A stretch of 64,000 bases of DNA from Bacteroides faecalis (GTDB taxonomy: Bacteria > Bacteroidota > Bacteroidia > Bacteroidales > Bacteroidaceae): assembly GCF_003865075.1 (NCBI RefSeq), contig NZ_BHWB01000012.1:1-64000 (forward strand), in the 5' to 3' direction. The position numbers were made by a program, and so were the translations under genes. Below are positions 27,267 through 36,825 of the stretch, one piece after another (positions within the stretch are counted from its first letter, which is position 1; each line of letters starts with the position of its first letter). The notes below the pieces were generated by a model that was not told the origin of the DNA, did no database searches, and worked only from the letters and a program-made list of their open reading frames with translations.

Positions 27267-29126
27267 GTGAGACGACTCTACACACTTAGTATCTTATTAC
27301 TACTTAGCTGGGGAATATTTGCGCAGAATAGCTATGACCTGGTAATTGTCGGTGGAAATCCCGGGGGCATAATGGCGGCAATTGCCGCCGCCCGCGAGGG
27401 TAAAACTTCGGTAATTCTGGAACGTACCAGCCATGTGGGTGGACTTCCGGTCAATGGACTGGGGGCGACGGATATTGCTACTCGTCAAGCAACTACAGGG
27501 TTATTTTCTGAGTTTACATCGAGAGTAAAACAATACTATATCGACCGATATGGAGATAAGTCACAACAGGTGAAAGACTGTAGTGATGGCTTTCATTTTG
27601 AGCCTTTAGTTGCAGCCTATGTTTACAAACAGATGTTGGAAGAACACAAAGACAGGATCAATGTGCTTTTGATGCGGCAGTTTGATGCGGAAGACAAAAA
27701 TATCTCACTTAGAGACGGACATATCGAAAGTATCCGCATATTGAACCGGGAAACGGGACGGCACGAAACCTATTTCGGTAAGATCTTTATAGACGCTACC
27801 TATGAAGGAGATTTAGGTGCTGCCGCCGGTGTTCCATTCCGTGTAGGTAGGGAGAGCCGTGAGGAATTTGGAGAACCGGGAGCTGGACGTACTTATGAAT
27901 ACTGGAAAAGTTTACCCGCAGAAGGTAGTACGGGACAGGCGGATAACGCAGTACAGGCATATAATTATCGACTTTGCCTGACTGATGATCCTGCGAGACG
28001 TATTGCTTTCCCAAAACCGAAATCTTATAATCGGAAAGAGTACGTGTCCCTCATAGAAGATGTATGGACTGGGCGAAATACTCAGCGTGTGATGGCAGAA
28101 GTGACAGACGAAATGATGGAAGAAAACCGCCGTCACATAGCCGGAGGAAACCATAGTAAATTACCCGGAGACAGTTGGGGAATCCGGAAATTGAGTAGCT
28201 TAGTTAAACTCCCCAACCGAAAGGTAGACGGGAATAACCAACATGCCGCATTCCTTTCTACCGATCTTCCCGAAGAAAATTGGCCTTGGCCTACTTCCTC
28301 CTGGGAATGGAGAGATAAATTTGCTGAACGTCTAAAGGATTATACATTAGGGTTGTTCTGGTTTGCCCAGAATGACAGCGAACTTCCCGAACATTTTCGC
28401 AAAGAGATATCACAGTGGGGACTTGCGAAAGATGAGTATGAGGATAACGGATATTTTCCTCGTCAAGTATATGTTCGTGAAGGGCGCCGATTTGAAGGAG
28501 TGTATTTTTTTACGGCCAAAGATGCGTTACCTGTGTCACCGGGTAAACGTCCGCCCCTGCACTCAGGCAGTGTGACCGCCAGTCATTATGCACTTGATTC
28601 ACATGCTGCCCGTAAGCGGGAAACTGGACGAGTCCACTTGGATGGATTTATCAGCTATCCTACTGCTGTATATACAGTTCCTTTAGGTGTAATTCTTCCC
28701 CGTAAGGTGGATAACCTGTTATTGCCAGTACCTGTATCCGGTTCACACATCGGCTTTTCTACATTACGTATGGAACCTTGCTGGATGGCATTAGGACAGG
28801 CAGCAGGAATTACAGCTTCTCTTGCTATAGACCGGAAGACCTCAGTGCGTGCGGTTGATATAGCCATCCTGCAAGACATCCTTATCAGAGAAAAGGCTAC
28901 ATTGATTTATTATCGTGATGTACGTCCGGAAGATAAAGATTTTCCTATGGTGCAATATCTGGGATTGAGGGGGTATTTGACCGAATGGGATGCCGACTTA
29001 CAGAAGGCGGTCGATGAGGCTACACTAAGAAATTGGGAGAAACTTTGTGGCTTTAAACTGAAAGCAACTTCAGGAAAGACTTTAAGAGGAGAAGTGTTGA
29101 AAGAAATATTCAACGTTCGCAAGTGA
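27267..29126 (+). CDS. Secreted FAD-dependent oxidoreductase (FAD_oxidored family)
   Basis: 619 residues with a GTG start and a signal peptide (LYTLSILLLLSWGIFAQ). The dinucleotide-binding motif immediately follows (YDLVIVGGNPGGIMAAIAAAREGKTSVILE), with Asn where the canonical motif has its middle Gly. This variant occurs in the family. The segment GGLPVNGLGATD and the C-terminal FAD-binding stretch (VPLGVILPRKVDNLLLPVPVSGSHIGFSTLRMEPCWMALGQAAGITASLAI) support the call. Such proteins are common in Bacteroidetes PULs, where their reaction is mostly unknown. An extracytoplasmic sugar oxidation would fit beside the Gfo/Idh/MocA, DUF1080 and ApbE genes. It starts 49 bp after GH2. Confidence 0.85.
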   Translation: MRRLYTLSILLLLSWGIFAQNSYDLVIVGGNPGGIMAAIAAAREGKTSVILERTSHVGGLPVNGLGATDIATRQATTGLFSEFTSRVKQYYIDRYGDKSQQVKDCSDGFHFEPLVAAYVYKQMLEEHKDRINVLLMRQFDAEDKNISLRDGHIESIRILNRETGRHETYFGKIFIDATYEGDLGAAAGVPFRVGRESREEFGEPGAGRTYEYWKSLPAEGSTGQADNAVQAYNYRLCLTDDPARRIAFPKPKSYNRKEYVSLIEDVWTGRNTQRVMAEVTDEMMEENRRHIAGGNHSKLPGDSWGIRKLSSLVKLPNRKVDGNNQHAAFLSTDLPEENWPWPTSSWEWRDKFAERLKDYTLGLFWFAQNDSELPEHFRKEISQWGLAKDEYEDNGYFPRQVYVREGRRFEGVYFFTAKDALPVSPGKRPPLHSGSVTASHYALDSHAARKRETGRVHLDGFISYPTAVYTVPLGVILPRKVDNLLLPVPVSGSHIGFSTLRMEPCWMALGQAAGITASLAIDRKTSVRAVDIAILQDILIREKATLIYYRDVRPEDKDFPMVQYLGLRGYLTEWDADLQKAVDEATLRNWEKLCGFKLKATSGKTLRGEVLKEIFNVRK

Positions 29127-29375
29127 TCCTCTGAAATCTTGGCGGGGTATTATTAAACTGTTTGTAGGGTATTAATGGTCTATATCTTAACTATTAATAA
29201 TCTACATCTGCAGTTATTAATACTCTATAATCCAACTATTAATAGCCAATAATAGACTATTAGTGTGCTGAAAATAAACTATTTATAATAAAACAATTGG
29301 ATGCACTTACGAAAGTTTAATTAGATATATAAGCGAACTCAAAAGTGTAACTTTATTGATAAAATAAAAGACAAA

Positions 29376-30525
29376 ATGAAATTAAGACTTTTAATTTATT
29401 TGGCAACAGGGCTATTCTTATGTGGATTTTCCACGTTGCCTTCTTTAGATGTTTCATGTGAAAAACAATTTGAAAAGTGGGTGATAGGCCCATTTGTGCG
29501 CCCTGAAAAAGGTAATCCGGTCATTTCCCCACAACCGACAGCTTTTGACTGTCCAATGCAAAAGCAGGAAATCAAATGGGAAGAAAGTGATACTTTTAAT
29601 CCGGCAGCTACTGTAAAAGATGAAAGATCGTTGTACTCTATCGGGCAGAAGACAACTCCGCACAGGGGATAGGAAAAAGAACCTCCCGTATTGGATATGC
29701 CGAAAGTACAGACGGAATAACAATGTCAAGGTTGAAAGCACCGGTACTCTTTCCTGCTGAAGATGAATTTAAAAGCATTGAGTGCCCGGGTGGTTGTGAA
29801 GACCCTCGTGTAGCGATGACCAAAGATGGATTATATGTAATGCTTTATACAGCATGGAACCGTCAAACTCCCCGCCTTGCCGTCGCTACTTCTAAAGATT
29901 TTTGAAGAACTGGACCAAACATGGACTTGCTTTTGAAAAGGCTTATGATGGTCGGTTTGCTAAGATTGCAAGTAAATCGGCTTCTATTCTTACAAAAGTG
30001 AATGATGGAAAACTAGTCATTGATAAAGTAGATGGTAAATACTTTATGTATTGGGGCGAATATGCTGTCTATGCTGCCACGTCTGAAAATCTGGTAGATT
30101 GGTATCCGGTATTGGATGAAAATAATCAATTAAAGAAACTGGCTAGACCACGTAAAGGATACTTTGACAGTCAGATGACAGAATGTGGTCCTCCGGCTAT
30201 TCGGACAAAGTATGGTATTGTTTTAATGTATAATGGTAAAAATGATAAAAAAAGCGGAGATCCGACCTATCCGGGAGGTGCTTATTGTGCCGGGCAAATG
30301 CTATTTGACAACAAAGATCCTTATAAACTTTTAAATCGTTTGGATAAACCTTTCTTTGTTCCCGAAGCTTCTTTTGAGAAAAGCGGTCAATACAAGGATG
30401 GAACGGTCTTTATTGAAGGATTGGCTTATTTTAAAAAGAAATTATATCTTTATTATGGATGTGCCGATTCAAAAGTAGCAGTGTCTGTGTGCGATAACGT
30501 AAAGAACTTATTGAAAATAGACTGA
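29376..30525 (+). pseudogene. GH130 beta-mannoside phosphorylase/hydrolase, broken by two frameshifts
   Basis: Three successive frames together encode a nearly complete GH130 protein with a signal peptide. Frame 1 gives WVIGPFVRPEKGNPVISPQP and TFNPAATVKDE. A base is missing near 29622 (gatgaaagatcg where gatggaaagatcg would read KDGKIVVLYRAEDNSAQGIGKRTSRIGYAES). Frame 2 gives GGCEDPRVAMTKDGLYVMLYTAWN and ends at a stop after ATSKDF, where the T-run near 29896 is out of phase. Frame 3 continues KNWTKHGLAFEKAY to YYGCADSKVAVSV. GH130 enzymes act on beta-mannosides. The two single-base defects make it inactive unless both are sequencing errors. Confidence 0.85.
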
Positions 30526-30533
30526 TATAATTT

Positions 30534-30905
30534 ACTAGAGATAATAAGTTTGCACAGTTTGTCAAAGAACATCCGGATAGTATCTCATTAAGTTCCCTTT
30601 CGGAAGTTTTTCTGCGTACTTCTGTGAAACGTTTTATCAAAAAGGACAAATACTGGGAAGGTACAGTTGTCGTAAAGAATCCTCAAGAATGCTTGGCTGC
30701 TGCCATCACCTTGGATTTAAGAGATGCTGCGACTAAATCAGCTATTCGTCCGGCTTATTTTGATGACGGATATTTCTTTTTGATGCCGGGTGAATCTAAA
30801 GAAATCCATTTCCAAGTCGATATAGATAAAATAGTTGATGCACCCATTTTACAAATAGGAGGATATAATGTAAAACTGCAGAACATCTTACTAAAAGGAA
30901 AATAA
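30534..30905 (+). pseudogene. C-terminal remnant of a GH2 enzyme
   Basis: An open frame from about 30534 encodes RDNKFAQFVKEHPDSISLSSLSEVFL...VVVKNPQECLAAAITLDLRDA...RPAYFDDGYFFLMPGESKEIHFQVD. This resembles the last Ig-like domain of GH2 enzymes such as the one at 24503 (which has RPSFYTDNFFTLMPGENKVVTIE). No signal peptide or catalytic domain precedes it. It directly follows the broken GH130 gene, so an internal deletion probably removed the rest of a GH2 gene. Confidence 0.7.
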
Positions 30906-30977
30906 GTATAGAAACGTAAATCACTACTTTTTTGTAGAACAACAGGGGGGATATTAGGTTATGGATATTTTCTCCCT

Positions 30978-31057
30978 GTTTTTAGCTAGTTTGAATAGAT
31001 TTTTTCCTTTGTTGGTCAGAATATTGCGTTTTAAATGAATTTTCTTTCTTAACTTTG
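30978..31057 (+). promoter_or_regulatory. Promoter of the DUF1080 gene, with a weak operator-like motif
   Basis: TAACTTTG at 31050-31057 matches the Bacteroides -7 consensus. Upstream, GTTTTTAGCTAGTTTGAATAG (30978-30998) resembles the PUL operator in its two ends (TTTTTA and TTGAATAG). It lies about 71 bp from the -7 element, not ~50, so membership of the regulon is uncertain. Confidence 0.35.
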
Positions 31058-31195
31058 ACGCCACAAATAAGGATATTAATTTCTTTAATATCGTTTGCGT
31101 ACACGAAAATACAAATAATAGATAGTAACAACCAAATTTAGTACCAACAGGATTAGTGATTACTGCTAATTCATACAAATTAGAAAAGATTGTAT

Positions 31196-32545
31196 ATGAA
31201 AAAGAATTTTTTATTGACTTTACTTTTGTTCTGCGCCGCTTCTCTGGCAGCACAGAATTGGGAGCCTCTTTTTAATGGTAAGAACCTGAAAGGATGGAAG
31301 AAGCTGAATGGCACAGCTGAGTATAAAGTTGTAGATGGTGCCATTGTAGGTATTTCTAAAATGGGTACCAATAACACATTCCTTACTACGACTAAAAATT
31401 ACGGAGACTTTATTCTTGAATTTGATTTCAAAGTAGATGATGGTCTGAACTCTGGTGTACAATTTCGTAGTGAAAGTACAAAAGACTACCAGAAAGGACG
31501 CGTACATGGTTATCAATTCGAAATCGATCCATCTAAACGTGCATGGTCAGGTGGTATTTATGATGAAGCACGTCGTGGTTGGCTGTATCCTTTAACAAAG
31601 AATCCGTGCGCGCAAACAGCTTTTAAGAACAATGCTTGGAACAAAGCTCGTATTGAAGCGGTTGGAAATTCAATCCGTACTTGGATCAATGGGGTACCTT
31701 GTGCTAATCTCTGGGATGATATGACTCCTGAAGGATTCATTGCTTTGCAAGTACATGCTATCGGCAATGCTGCTGATGAAGGAAAGACTGTCAGCTGGAA
31801 AGACATTCGTATCTGTACTACAGATGTTGAACGTTACCAGACACCGGAATCTAAGGTTGCACCGGAAGTAAATGCGATAGCTAATACTATTTCTCCGAGT
31901 GAAGCTAAAGACGGCTGGGTATTGCTGTGGGATGGTAAGACTACCAACGGATGGAGAGGAGCAAAACTTTCTACTTTCCCGGAAAAAGGTTGGAAAATTG
32001 ATAATGGTATCCTGAAAGTGATGAAGAGCGGTGGAGCTGAATCTGCTAATGGTGGTGATATTGTAACTACACGTAAATATAAAAACTTTATCTTAACTGT
32101 AGACTTCAAGATTACTGAAGGTGCTAATAGTGGAGTTAAATACTTCGTTAATCCGGATATGAATAAAGGAGAAGGTTCTGCTATCGGTTGCGAATTTCAG
32201 ATTCTTGATGACGACAAACATCCTGATGCTAAACTAGGTGTAAAGGGTAACAGAAAACTTGGTTCATTGTATGATCTGATACCGGCTCCGGTTGAAAAAC
32301 CTTTCAAAAAGAAAGAGTTTAATACGGCTACTATTATTGTAAAAGGTAACCATGTTGAGCATTGGTTGAATGGTGTTAAGCTTATCGAATACGATCGTAA
32401 CAATGATATGTGGAATGCATTGGTGGCTTACAGTAAATACAAAAACTGGCCGAATTTTGGAAATTTTGAAGAAGGGAATATTCTTCTGCAAGATCATGGA
32501 GATGAAGTATGGTTCAAGAATGTGAAGATTAAAGAACTGAAATAA
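31196..32545 (+). CDS. Double DUF1080 (3-keto-disaccharide hydrolase) protein
   Basis: I chose the ATG at 31196 (MKKNFLLTLLLFCAASLAAQ, signal peptide), giving 449 residues. Two DUF1080 beta-jelly-roll domains lie in tandem: residues ~20-215 (NWEPLFNGKNLKGWKKLNG, LEFDFKVDDGLNSGVQFRSE) and ~240-449 (DGWVLLWDGKTTNGWRGAKL, LTVDFKITEGANSGVKYFVN). Pfam describes the family as 3-keto-disaccharide hydrolases, which cleave glycosides after C3 oxidation. That matches the exported Gfo/Idh/MocA protein at 21443. A strong terminator follows. The double domain could handle both sides of a substrate or two linkages, which is speculation. Confidence 0.88.
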   Translation: MKKNFLLTLLLFCAASLAAQNWEPLFNGKNLKGWKKLNGTAEYKVVDGAIVGISKMGTNNTFLTTTKNYGDFILEFDFKVDDGLNSGVQFRSESTKDYQKGRVHGYQFEIDPSKRAWSGGIYDEARRGWLYPLTKNPCAQTAFKNNAWNKARIEAVGNSIRTWINGVPCANLWDDMTPEGFIALQVHAIGNAADEGKTVSWKDIRICTTDVERYQTPESKVAPEVNAIANTISPSEAKDGWVLLWDGKTTNGWRGAKLSTFPEKGWKIDNGILKVMKSGGAESANGGDIVTTRKYKNFILTVDFKITEGANSGVKYFVNPDMNKGEGSAIGCEFQILDDDKHPDAKLGVKGNRKLGSLYDLIPAPVEKPFKKKEFNTATIIVKGNHVEHWLNGVKLIEYDRNNDMWNALVAYSKYKNWPNFGNFEEGNILLQDHGDEVWFKNVKIKELK

Positions 32546-32583
32546 GAAATAAAATGGAGATGTGTCAAATTCTCCTTTTAACG

Positions 32584-32625
32584 AAATCACCCTCACTCCA
32601 ACAATCTGTGGTGAGGGTGATTTTT
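32584..32625 (+). terminator. Intrinsic terminator between the DUF1080 and ApbE-like genes
   Basis: The stem aaatcaccctcac pairs with gtgagggtgattt and is followed by a T-run. An outer pairing gatgtgtca/tgacacatc flanks it. The ApbE-like gene is therefore probably transcribed separately. Confidence 0.85.
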
Positions 32626-32673
32626 AGTTTATGAAAGCTCTGACACATCGTCATTTTTTACAAAATCCTTGTC

Positions 32674-33522
32674 ATGTGCCGTTCTTTTCAACATTTGTAT
32701 AGACAATCTTCTGATGGTGACAGTTTGCTCTATGCTTGGTTTCCGTCTATGCATACTCGGGTAGATATTATTTTATCCAGTCAGTACTCAGAAGATAAAT
32801 TATTGTTAGTCATTGCAACTATACAGGATATATTGCGACAATTAGAAAAGACTGCCAATTATTATGATGCGGATAGCGAACTTGCACAAATCAACCAAAC
32901 AGCCTCTTTAGATCCTGTGAAACTCAGTTCATCTCTTTACGAAATGATTTCTTTATGTCTGGAATATCACAGGAAAACTTTGGGTTGTTTTGATGTTACT
33001 GTCCATTCTGAACATTATACCCGAAATACGATACAATCGGTACAATTGTCTGCCGAAGATCAAACTGTTTTCTTTCAGAAAAAGGGAACAACCATTAATT
33101 TATCTGGTTTCTTGAAAGGATATGCTTTGGAACGGATTAGAGAGATATTGGAAAGTTATGCAATAAAAAATGCATTAATAAATATGGGAAATAGTTCGGT
33201 ATTGGCAATAGGAAACCATCCTAACGGCAAAGGGTGGAAAGTCGATTTTGGCAAGCGGATTCATACAGGAAAAGATGGTGAAGATAATGCTTTGATCTTG
33301 TTTGATGAATGTCTCACAACTTCAGGAAATAATTCTGCCGAGCACAAACATTTAATTTCTCCTCACAGTGCTAAATTGGTAGAAGGTTGCAAGCAATTAG
33401 CGGTAGTGACAACTAATGGGGCTATTGGAGAAATATTTTCTACCAGTCTATTTGTTGCTGATGAAGAACAGCGTGCATTATTAATTGATCGGTTTCATTT
33501 GAAGACAGTCATTGAGTTATAG
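32674..33522 (+). CDS. ApbE-like protein (flavin transferase family), divergent
   Basis: 282 residues. The ApbE fold is visible: MHTRVDIIL at the start, NYYDADSELAQINQ, the central SGFLKGYALERIREILESYAIKNALINMGNSSVLAIG, TTSGNNSAEHKHLISPHSA, and the C-terminal VTTNGAIGEIFSTSLFVAD. Family members attach FMN to a Thr/Ser of extracytoplasmic redox proteins. Two features are unusual. No signal peptide or lipobox is seen, and the usual Gly-Gly-Asp and Ala-Asp metal-site motifs read GNSS and GE. It may have lost or changed transferase activity. Its position after the DUF1080 gene and near the FAD oxidoreductase suggests a link to sugar redox chemistry. Confidence 0.75.
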   Translation: MCRSFQHLYRQSSDGDSLLYAWFPSMHTRVDIILSSQYSEDKLLLVIATIQDILRQLEKTANYYDADSELAQINQTASLDPVKLSSSLYEMISLCLEYHRKTLGCFDVTVHSEHYTRNTIQSVQLSAEDQTVFFQKKGTTINLSGFLKGYALERIREILESYAIKNALINMGNSSVLAIGNHPNGKGWKVDFGKRIHTGKDGEDNALILFDECLTTSGNNSAEHKHLISPHSAKLVEGCKQLAVVTTNGAIGEIFSTSLFVADEEQRALLIDRFHLKTVIEL

Positions 33523-33672
33523 ACGATATTGTTGTATTTGGGGCACATTTTGTTACATAGTAGAATGGGATTGAGCATTTGATCCTAATTTATTAATTAT
33601 CGGTTTATACTTTATCCTGTTTCTATTTATTTTTATTTTCATTTGTATCATTGATACATAAACTAATTTTTT

Positions 33673-36624
33673 ATGAAAATCAAATCTTTGTTGTTAGGGC
33701 TCTTTTGTTGTTGCATTTCAGCAGAAGCGCAAGTGTTATTGAATAAAGAGGCAGGGAAAAATAGTTTTCCTATTGTTTCGCCGTCCTCAAAGGCTGTTGT
33801 TTGTTTTGATGGAAACGATGAAATTGTGGTACGTAAGAGTGTTTCTTTATTTGTAGAAGATGTTAATCGTGTAACGGGTCAGACATTGGAGATCGTAGAA
33901 AAGGAACCGGGTGATGTATCAGCACGTTACGCTATTATTGTAGGTACTATTGGTGAAAGTGAATGGATCAACAAATTGGCTACTCGAAATAAGATTGACA
34001 CTACATCTATAGCAGGGGGGTGGGAAAGATATTTGATAGAGAAGGTTAGTAATCCTGTACCGGGTATCAAGAATGCAATTGTAATTGCCGGTAGTGACAG
34101 ACGTGGTACAGCTTATGGACTTCTTTCTATATCCAGAGCAATAGGAGTCTCTCCTTGGTATTGGTGGGCCGATGCTCCGGTAAAACACCTTAAACAGCTG
34201 AATGTAAACGTCAATAAGTATATTTCGAACGAACCGACAGTAAAGTTCAGAGGCATCTTTATCAATGACGAAGATTGGGGACTTTATAAATGGTCAAAAG
34301 AGAATTTTGAAAAAGAACGTGGAAACTTCGGGCCAAGAACGTATGCGAAGGTTTGTGAGTTGTTACTACGTCTTCAGGCCAATTACTTATGTCCTGCTAT
34401 GCACGATGCGTCGATGGCATTCCATCGGATTCCGGAAAACAGATTAGTGGCAGATAGTTTTGCCATTGTCATGGGATCGTCACATTGCGAACCATTGCTG
34501 TTTAATACAGCTAGTGAATGGAAACGTGACAAAATGGGTGAATGGGACTATATCAATAACAAAACAGGTGTAGATAAAGTTTTGAAATCACGTGTTGAAG
34601 AATGTGCTCCTTTTGAAAATGTATATACATTGGCTTTACGTGGATTGCATGATAAAGCAATGAATGCCAGCAATGATATGGCCGATAGAAAGAAGATGCT
34701 TCAGGAAGCCCTCATGGCGCAGAGACAAATGCTGGTCGATGTCATTGGCAAACGTGCAGAAGATATTCCTCAAGCTTTTACCCCTTACAAGGAAGTATTG
34801 GATGTATATGATGAGGGGTTGGATCTTCCCGATGATGTGACTATTATCTGGCCGGATGACAATTACGGCTATATGAAACGTTTGAGTAGTCCGAAAGAGC
34901 AGAAGCGTTCCGGACGTTCTGGTGTATATTATCATTCTTCTTATTTGGGCAAACCTCACGATCACCTTTGGATGAATACGGTTTCGCCTACTTTGATGTA
35001 TGAAGAGTTGCGTAAAGCTTATGATACGACAGCCGACCGTATCTGGCTACTGAATGCCGGTGATATTAAATCCTGTGAATTTGCAGTAGACTATTTTCTG
35101 ACAATGGCTTTTGATATCAACGCCTTCAATTTTGAAAGAGCAGCCAATTACCGTACTGAATGGATGTGTGGCATGTTAGGAGATGAATATCGGGAAGAAT
35201 ATCAAGATGTGATTAACTCTTTCTACAAGTTAGCCTTTGAGCGTAAACCGGAGTTTATGGGTTGGGGCTATCAATGGGCAACAGACAAACATGGGAATGA
35301 ACGGAATACAGATACCGACTTCTCATTTACAAATTACCGGGAAGCAGATACTCGCTTGGCCGAATATACCCGCATTGGAGCTATTGTTGAGAAGATACTG
35401 AATCAACTGCCGGATGAAAATCAAAAAGCCTGTTTTTATCAGTTGTTATATTATCCGGTAAAAGGCTGTGAGTTACTTAATCAGATGGTCTTGAATGGCC
35501 AGAGAAATCGTTGGTATTCCATTCAGCAGAGAGCAGCTACCAAACCTTTGGCAAATAAGACAAAGGTTTGTTATGATAGTCTGCAAATAATCACGGACGG
35601 ATATAACTCTTTGTTAGGTGGAAAATGGGATCATATAATGACCATGAAACAAGGTTTTGCCTCCTCTTATTTCAAACTTCCGGAATTGCGCACAGTTTCA
35701 TTGGAAAATGATGCCTCTTTGGGAGTGATGGCGGAAGAGGAAGACGTATTAAAAGGATTGAAAAGTTTCCACTCATTACCAGCTTTTAATACCTACTTAC
35801 GTCGGTCATATTATGTAGACGTTTTCAATAAAGGTACTGCACCGTTAAAATGGCAGGCAAATGTTTCAAACGATTGGATTGTATTAAGTAAGAAAGCTGG
35901 TGAAACAGCTACTGAAGAACGTATTGATGTATCAATCGATTGGACAAAAGTTCCTGTAGGCGAAAGAGTGTTGGGAACATTGGAAATCTTGTCTGCCAGC
36001 GGTGAAAAAGAAAATGTTTACGTTTCAGTATTCAATCCTTCCTCTCCTTCGTTGGCGGAGATGGATACCTTGTTCGTTGAACATAACGGCTATGTCTCAA
36101 TAGATGCAGCAAGTTTTCATCGCAAAGTGGAGAATAAAGATATCAAGATGATAACAATTCCTAATCTGGGTGTTGAAAATACAGCTATCCAATTGGGTAA
36201 CCCAGTGGCTCCACCACAGCGTACGGCAGGACGTAGTACTCCACGATTAGAATATGATTTCTACACTTTCGAACAAGGTTCTGTAGATGTTTATACGTAT
36301 GTCCTGCCAACATTTGTCCTATGTAAAGACAGAGGATATGCCGGACATGAAGCAACGAATGTCGAAACAAAATATGGTGTATGTATCGACGAAGGTCCTG
36401 TGATGAATCCATCTACTTCTTCTTTTGAGTATGCACAACTTTGGTATGAAAGTGTATTGAAGAATTGTAGAATCAATAAGACGACTTTGCATATAGACAA
36501 ACCGGGTAAACATACGGTAAAGATTATTTGTGGAGATGCAGGAACAGTTATCCAAAAGATTGTTTTGGACTTTGGTGGAATGAAACGTTCTTATATGGGA
36601 CCACAACCGACAAAGAATAAATAA
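33673..36624 (+). CDS. GH115 alpha-glucuronidase
   Basis: 983 residues with a signal peptide (MKIKSLLLGLFCCCISAEAQ). GH115 features run the full length: the N-terminal domain (AIVIAGSDRRGTAYGLLSISRAIGVSPWYWWADAP), the barrel (EPTVKFRGIFINDEDWGLYKW, LLLRLQANYLCPAMHD, TIIWPDDNYGYMKRLSS, RIWLLNAGDIKSCEFAVDYFLTMAFD), and a C-terminal beta-rich part (YVDVFNKGTAPLKWQANVSNDWIVLSKKAG). GH115 enzymes remove alpha-1,2-linked (4-O-methyl-)glucuronic acid from the interior of polymers such as glucuronoxylan. Together with the GH67 at 41029, the locus can attack alpha-glucuronosyl branches in both polymers and oligomers. Confidence 0.95.
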   Translation: MKIKSLLLGLFCCCISAEAQVLLNKEAGKNSFPIVSPSSKAVVCFDGNDEIVVRKSVSLFVEDVNRVTGQTLEIVEKEPGDVSARYAIIVGTIGESEWINKLATRNKIDTTSIAGGWERYLIEKVSNPVPGIKNAIVIAGSDRRGTAYGLLSISRAIGVSPWYWWADAPVKHLKQLNVNVNKYISNEPTVKFRGIFINDEDWGLYKWSKENFEKERGNFGPRTYAKVCELLLRLQANYLCPAMHDASMAFHRIPENRLVADSFAIVMGSSHCEPLLFNTASEWKRDKMGEWDYINNKTGVDKVLKSRVEECAPFENVYTLALRGLHDKAMNASNDMADRKKMLQEALMAQRQMLVDVIGKRAEDIPQAFTPYKEVLDVYDEGLDLPDDVTIIWPDDNYGYMKRLSSPKEQKRSGRSGVYYHSSYLGKPHDHLWMNTVSPTLMYEELRKAYDTTADRIWLLNAGDIKSCEFAVDYFLTMAFDINAFNFERAANYRTEWMCGMLGDEYREEYQDVINSFYKLAFERKPEFMGWGYQWATDKHGNERNTDTDFSFTNYREADTRLAEYTRIGAIVEKILNQLPDENQKACFYQLLYYPVKGCELLNQMVLNGQRNRWYSIQQRAATKPLANKTKVCYDSLQIITDGYNSLLGGKWDHIMTMKQGFASSYFKLPELRTVSLENDASLGVMAEEEDVLKGLKSFHSLPAFNTYLRRSYYVDVFNKGTAPLKWQANVSNDWIVLSKKAGETATEERIDVSIDWTKVPVGERVLGTLEILSASGEKENVYVSVFNPSSPSLAEMDTLFVEHNGYVSIDAASFHRKVENKDIKMITIPNLGVENTAIQLGNPVAPPQRTAGRSTPRLEYDFYTFEQGSVDVYTYVLPTFVLCKDRGYAGHEATNVETKYGVCIDEGPVMNPSTSSFEYAQLWYESVLKNCRINKTTLHIDKPGKHTVKIICGDAGTVIQKIVLDFGGMKRSYMGPQPTKNK

Positions 36625-36735
36625 GTATCTTAAAATAGAAGCTATAATTAAAAAGAATATTTTGCATTGTACTGGATAAATTCAAGAGTGGACTTATCTG
36701 GTACAGTACATTTGGAGTATATATAATGGTCTGTA

Positions 36736-36792
36736 TTTTTCCTTTATTGAATAGTAATTTTTGTATTTTGTAAAGTACAATGCCTATATTTG
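36736..36792 (+). promoter_or_regulatory. PUL operator and promoter of the sulfatase pair
   Basis: Motif TTTTTCCTTTATTGAATAG (36736-36754) followed by TATATTTG (36785-36792), a perfect TAnnTTTG element 49 bp from the motif start. A TTTTG (-33 type) lies about 21 bp before it. The sulfatase ATG is at 36826. Confidence 0.75.
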
Positions 36793-36825
36793 TGCTATTG
36801 ATAATAAATTAAATATCTAATATTA

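Noticed and set aside
33611..33644. Operator-like tttatcctgtttcta before GH115
   Set aside because: Only the first half resembles the motif, and the nearest -7-like element is about 27 bp away, not ~50.
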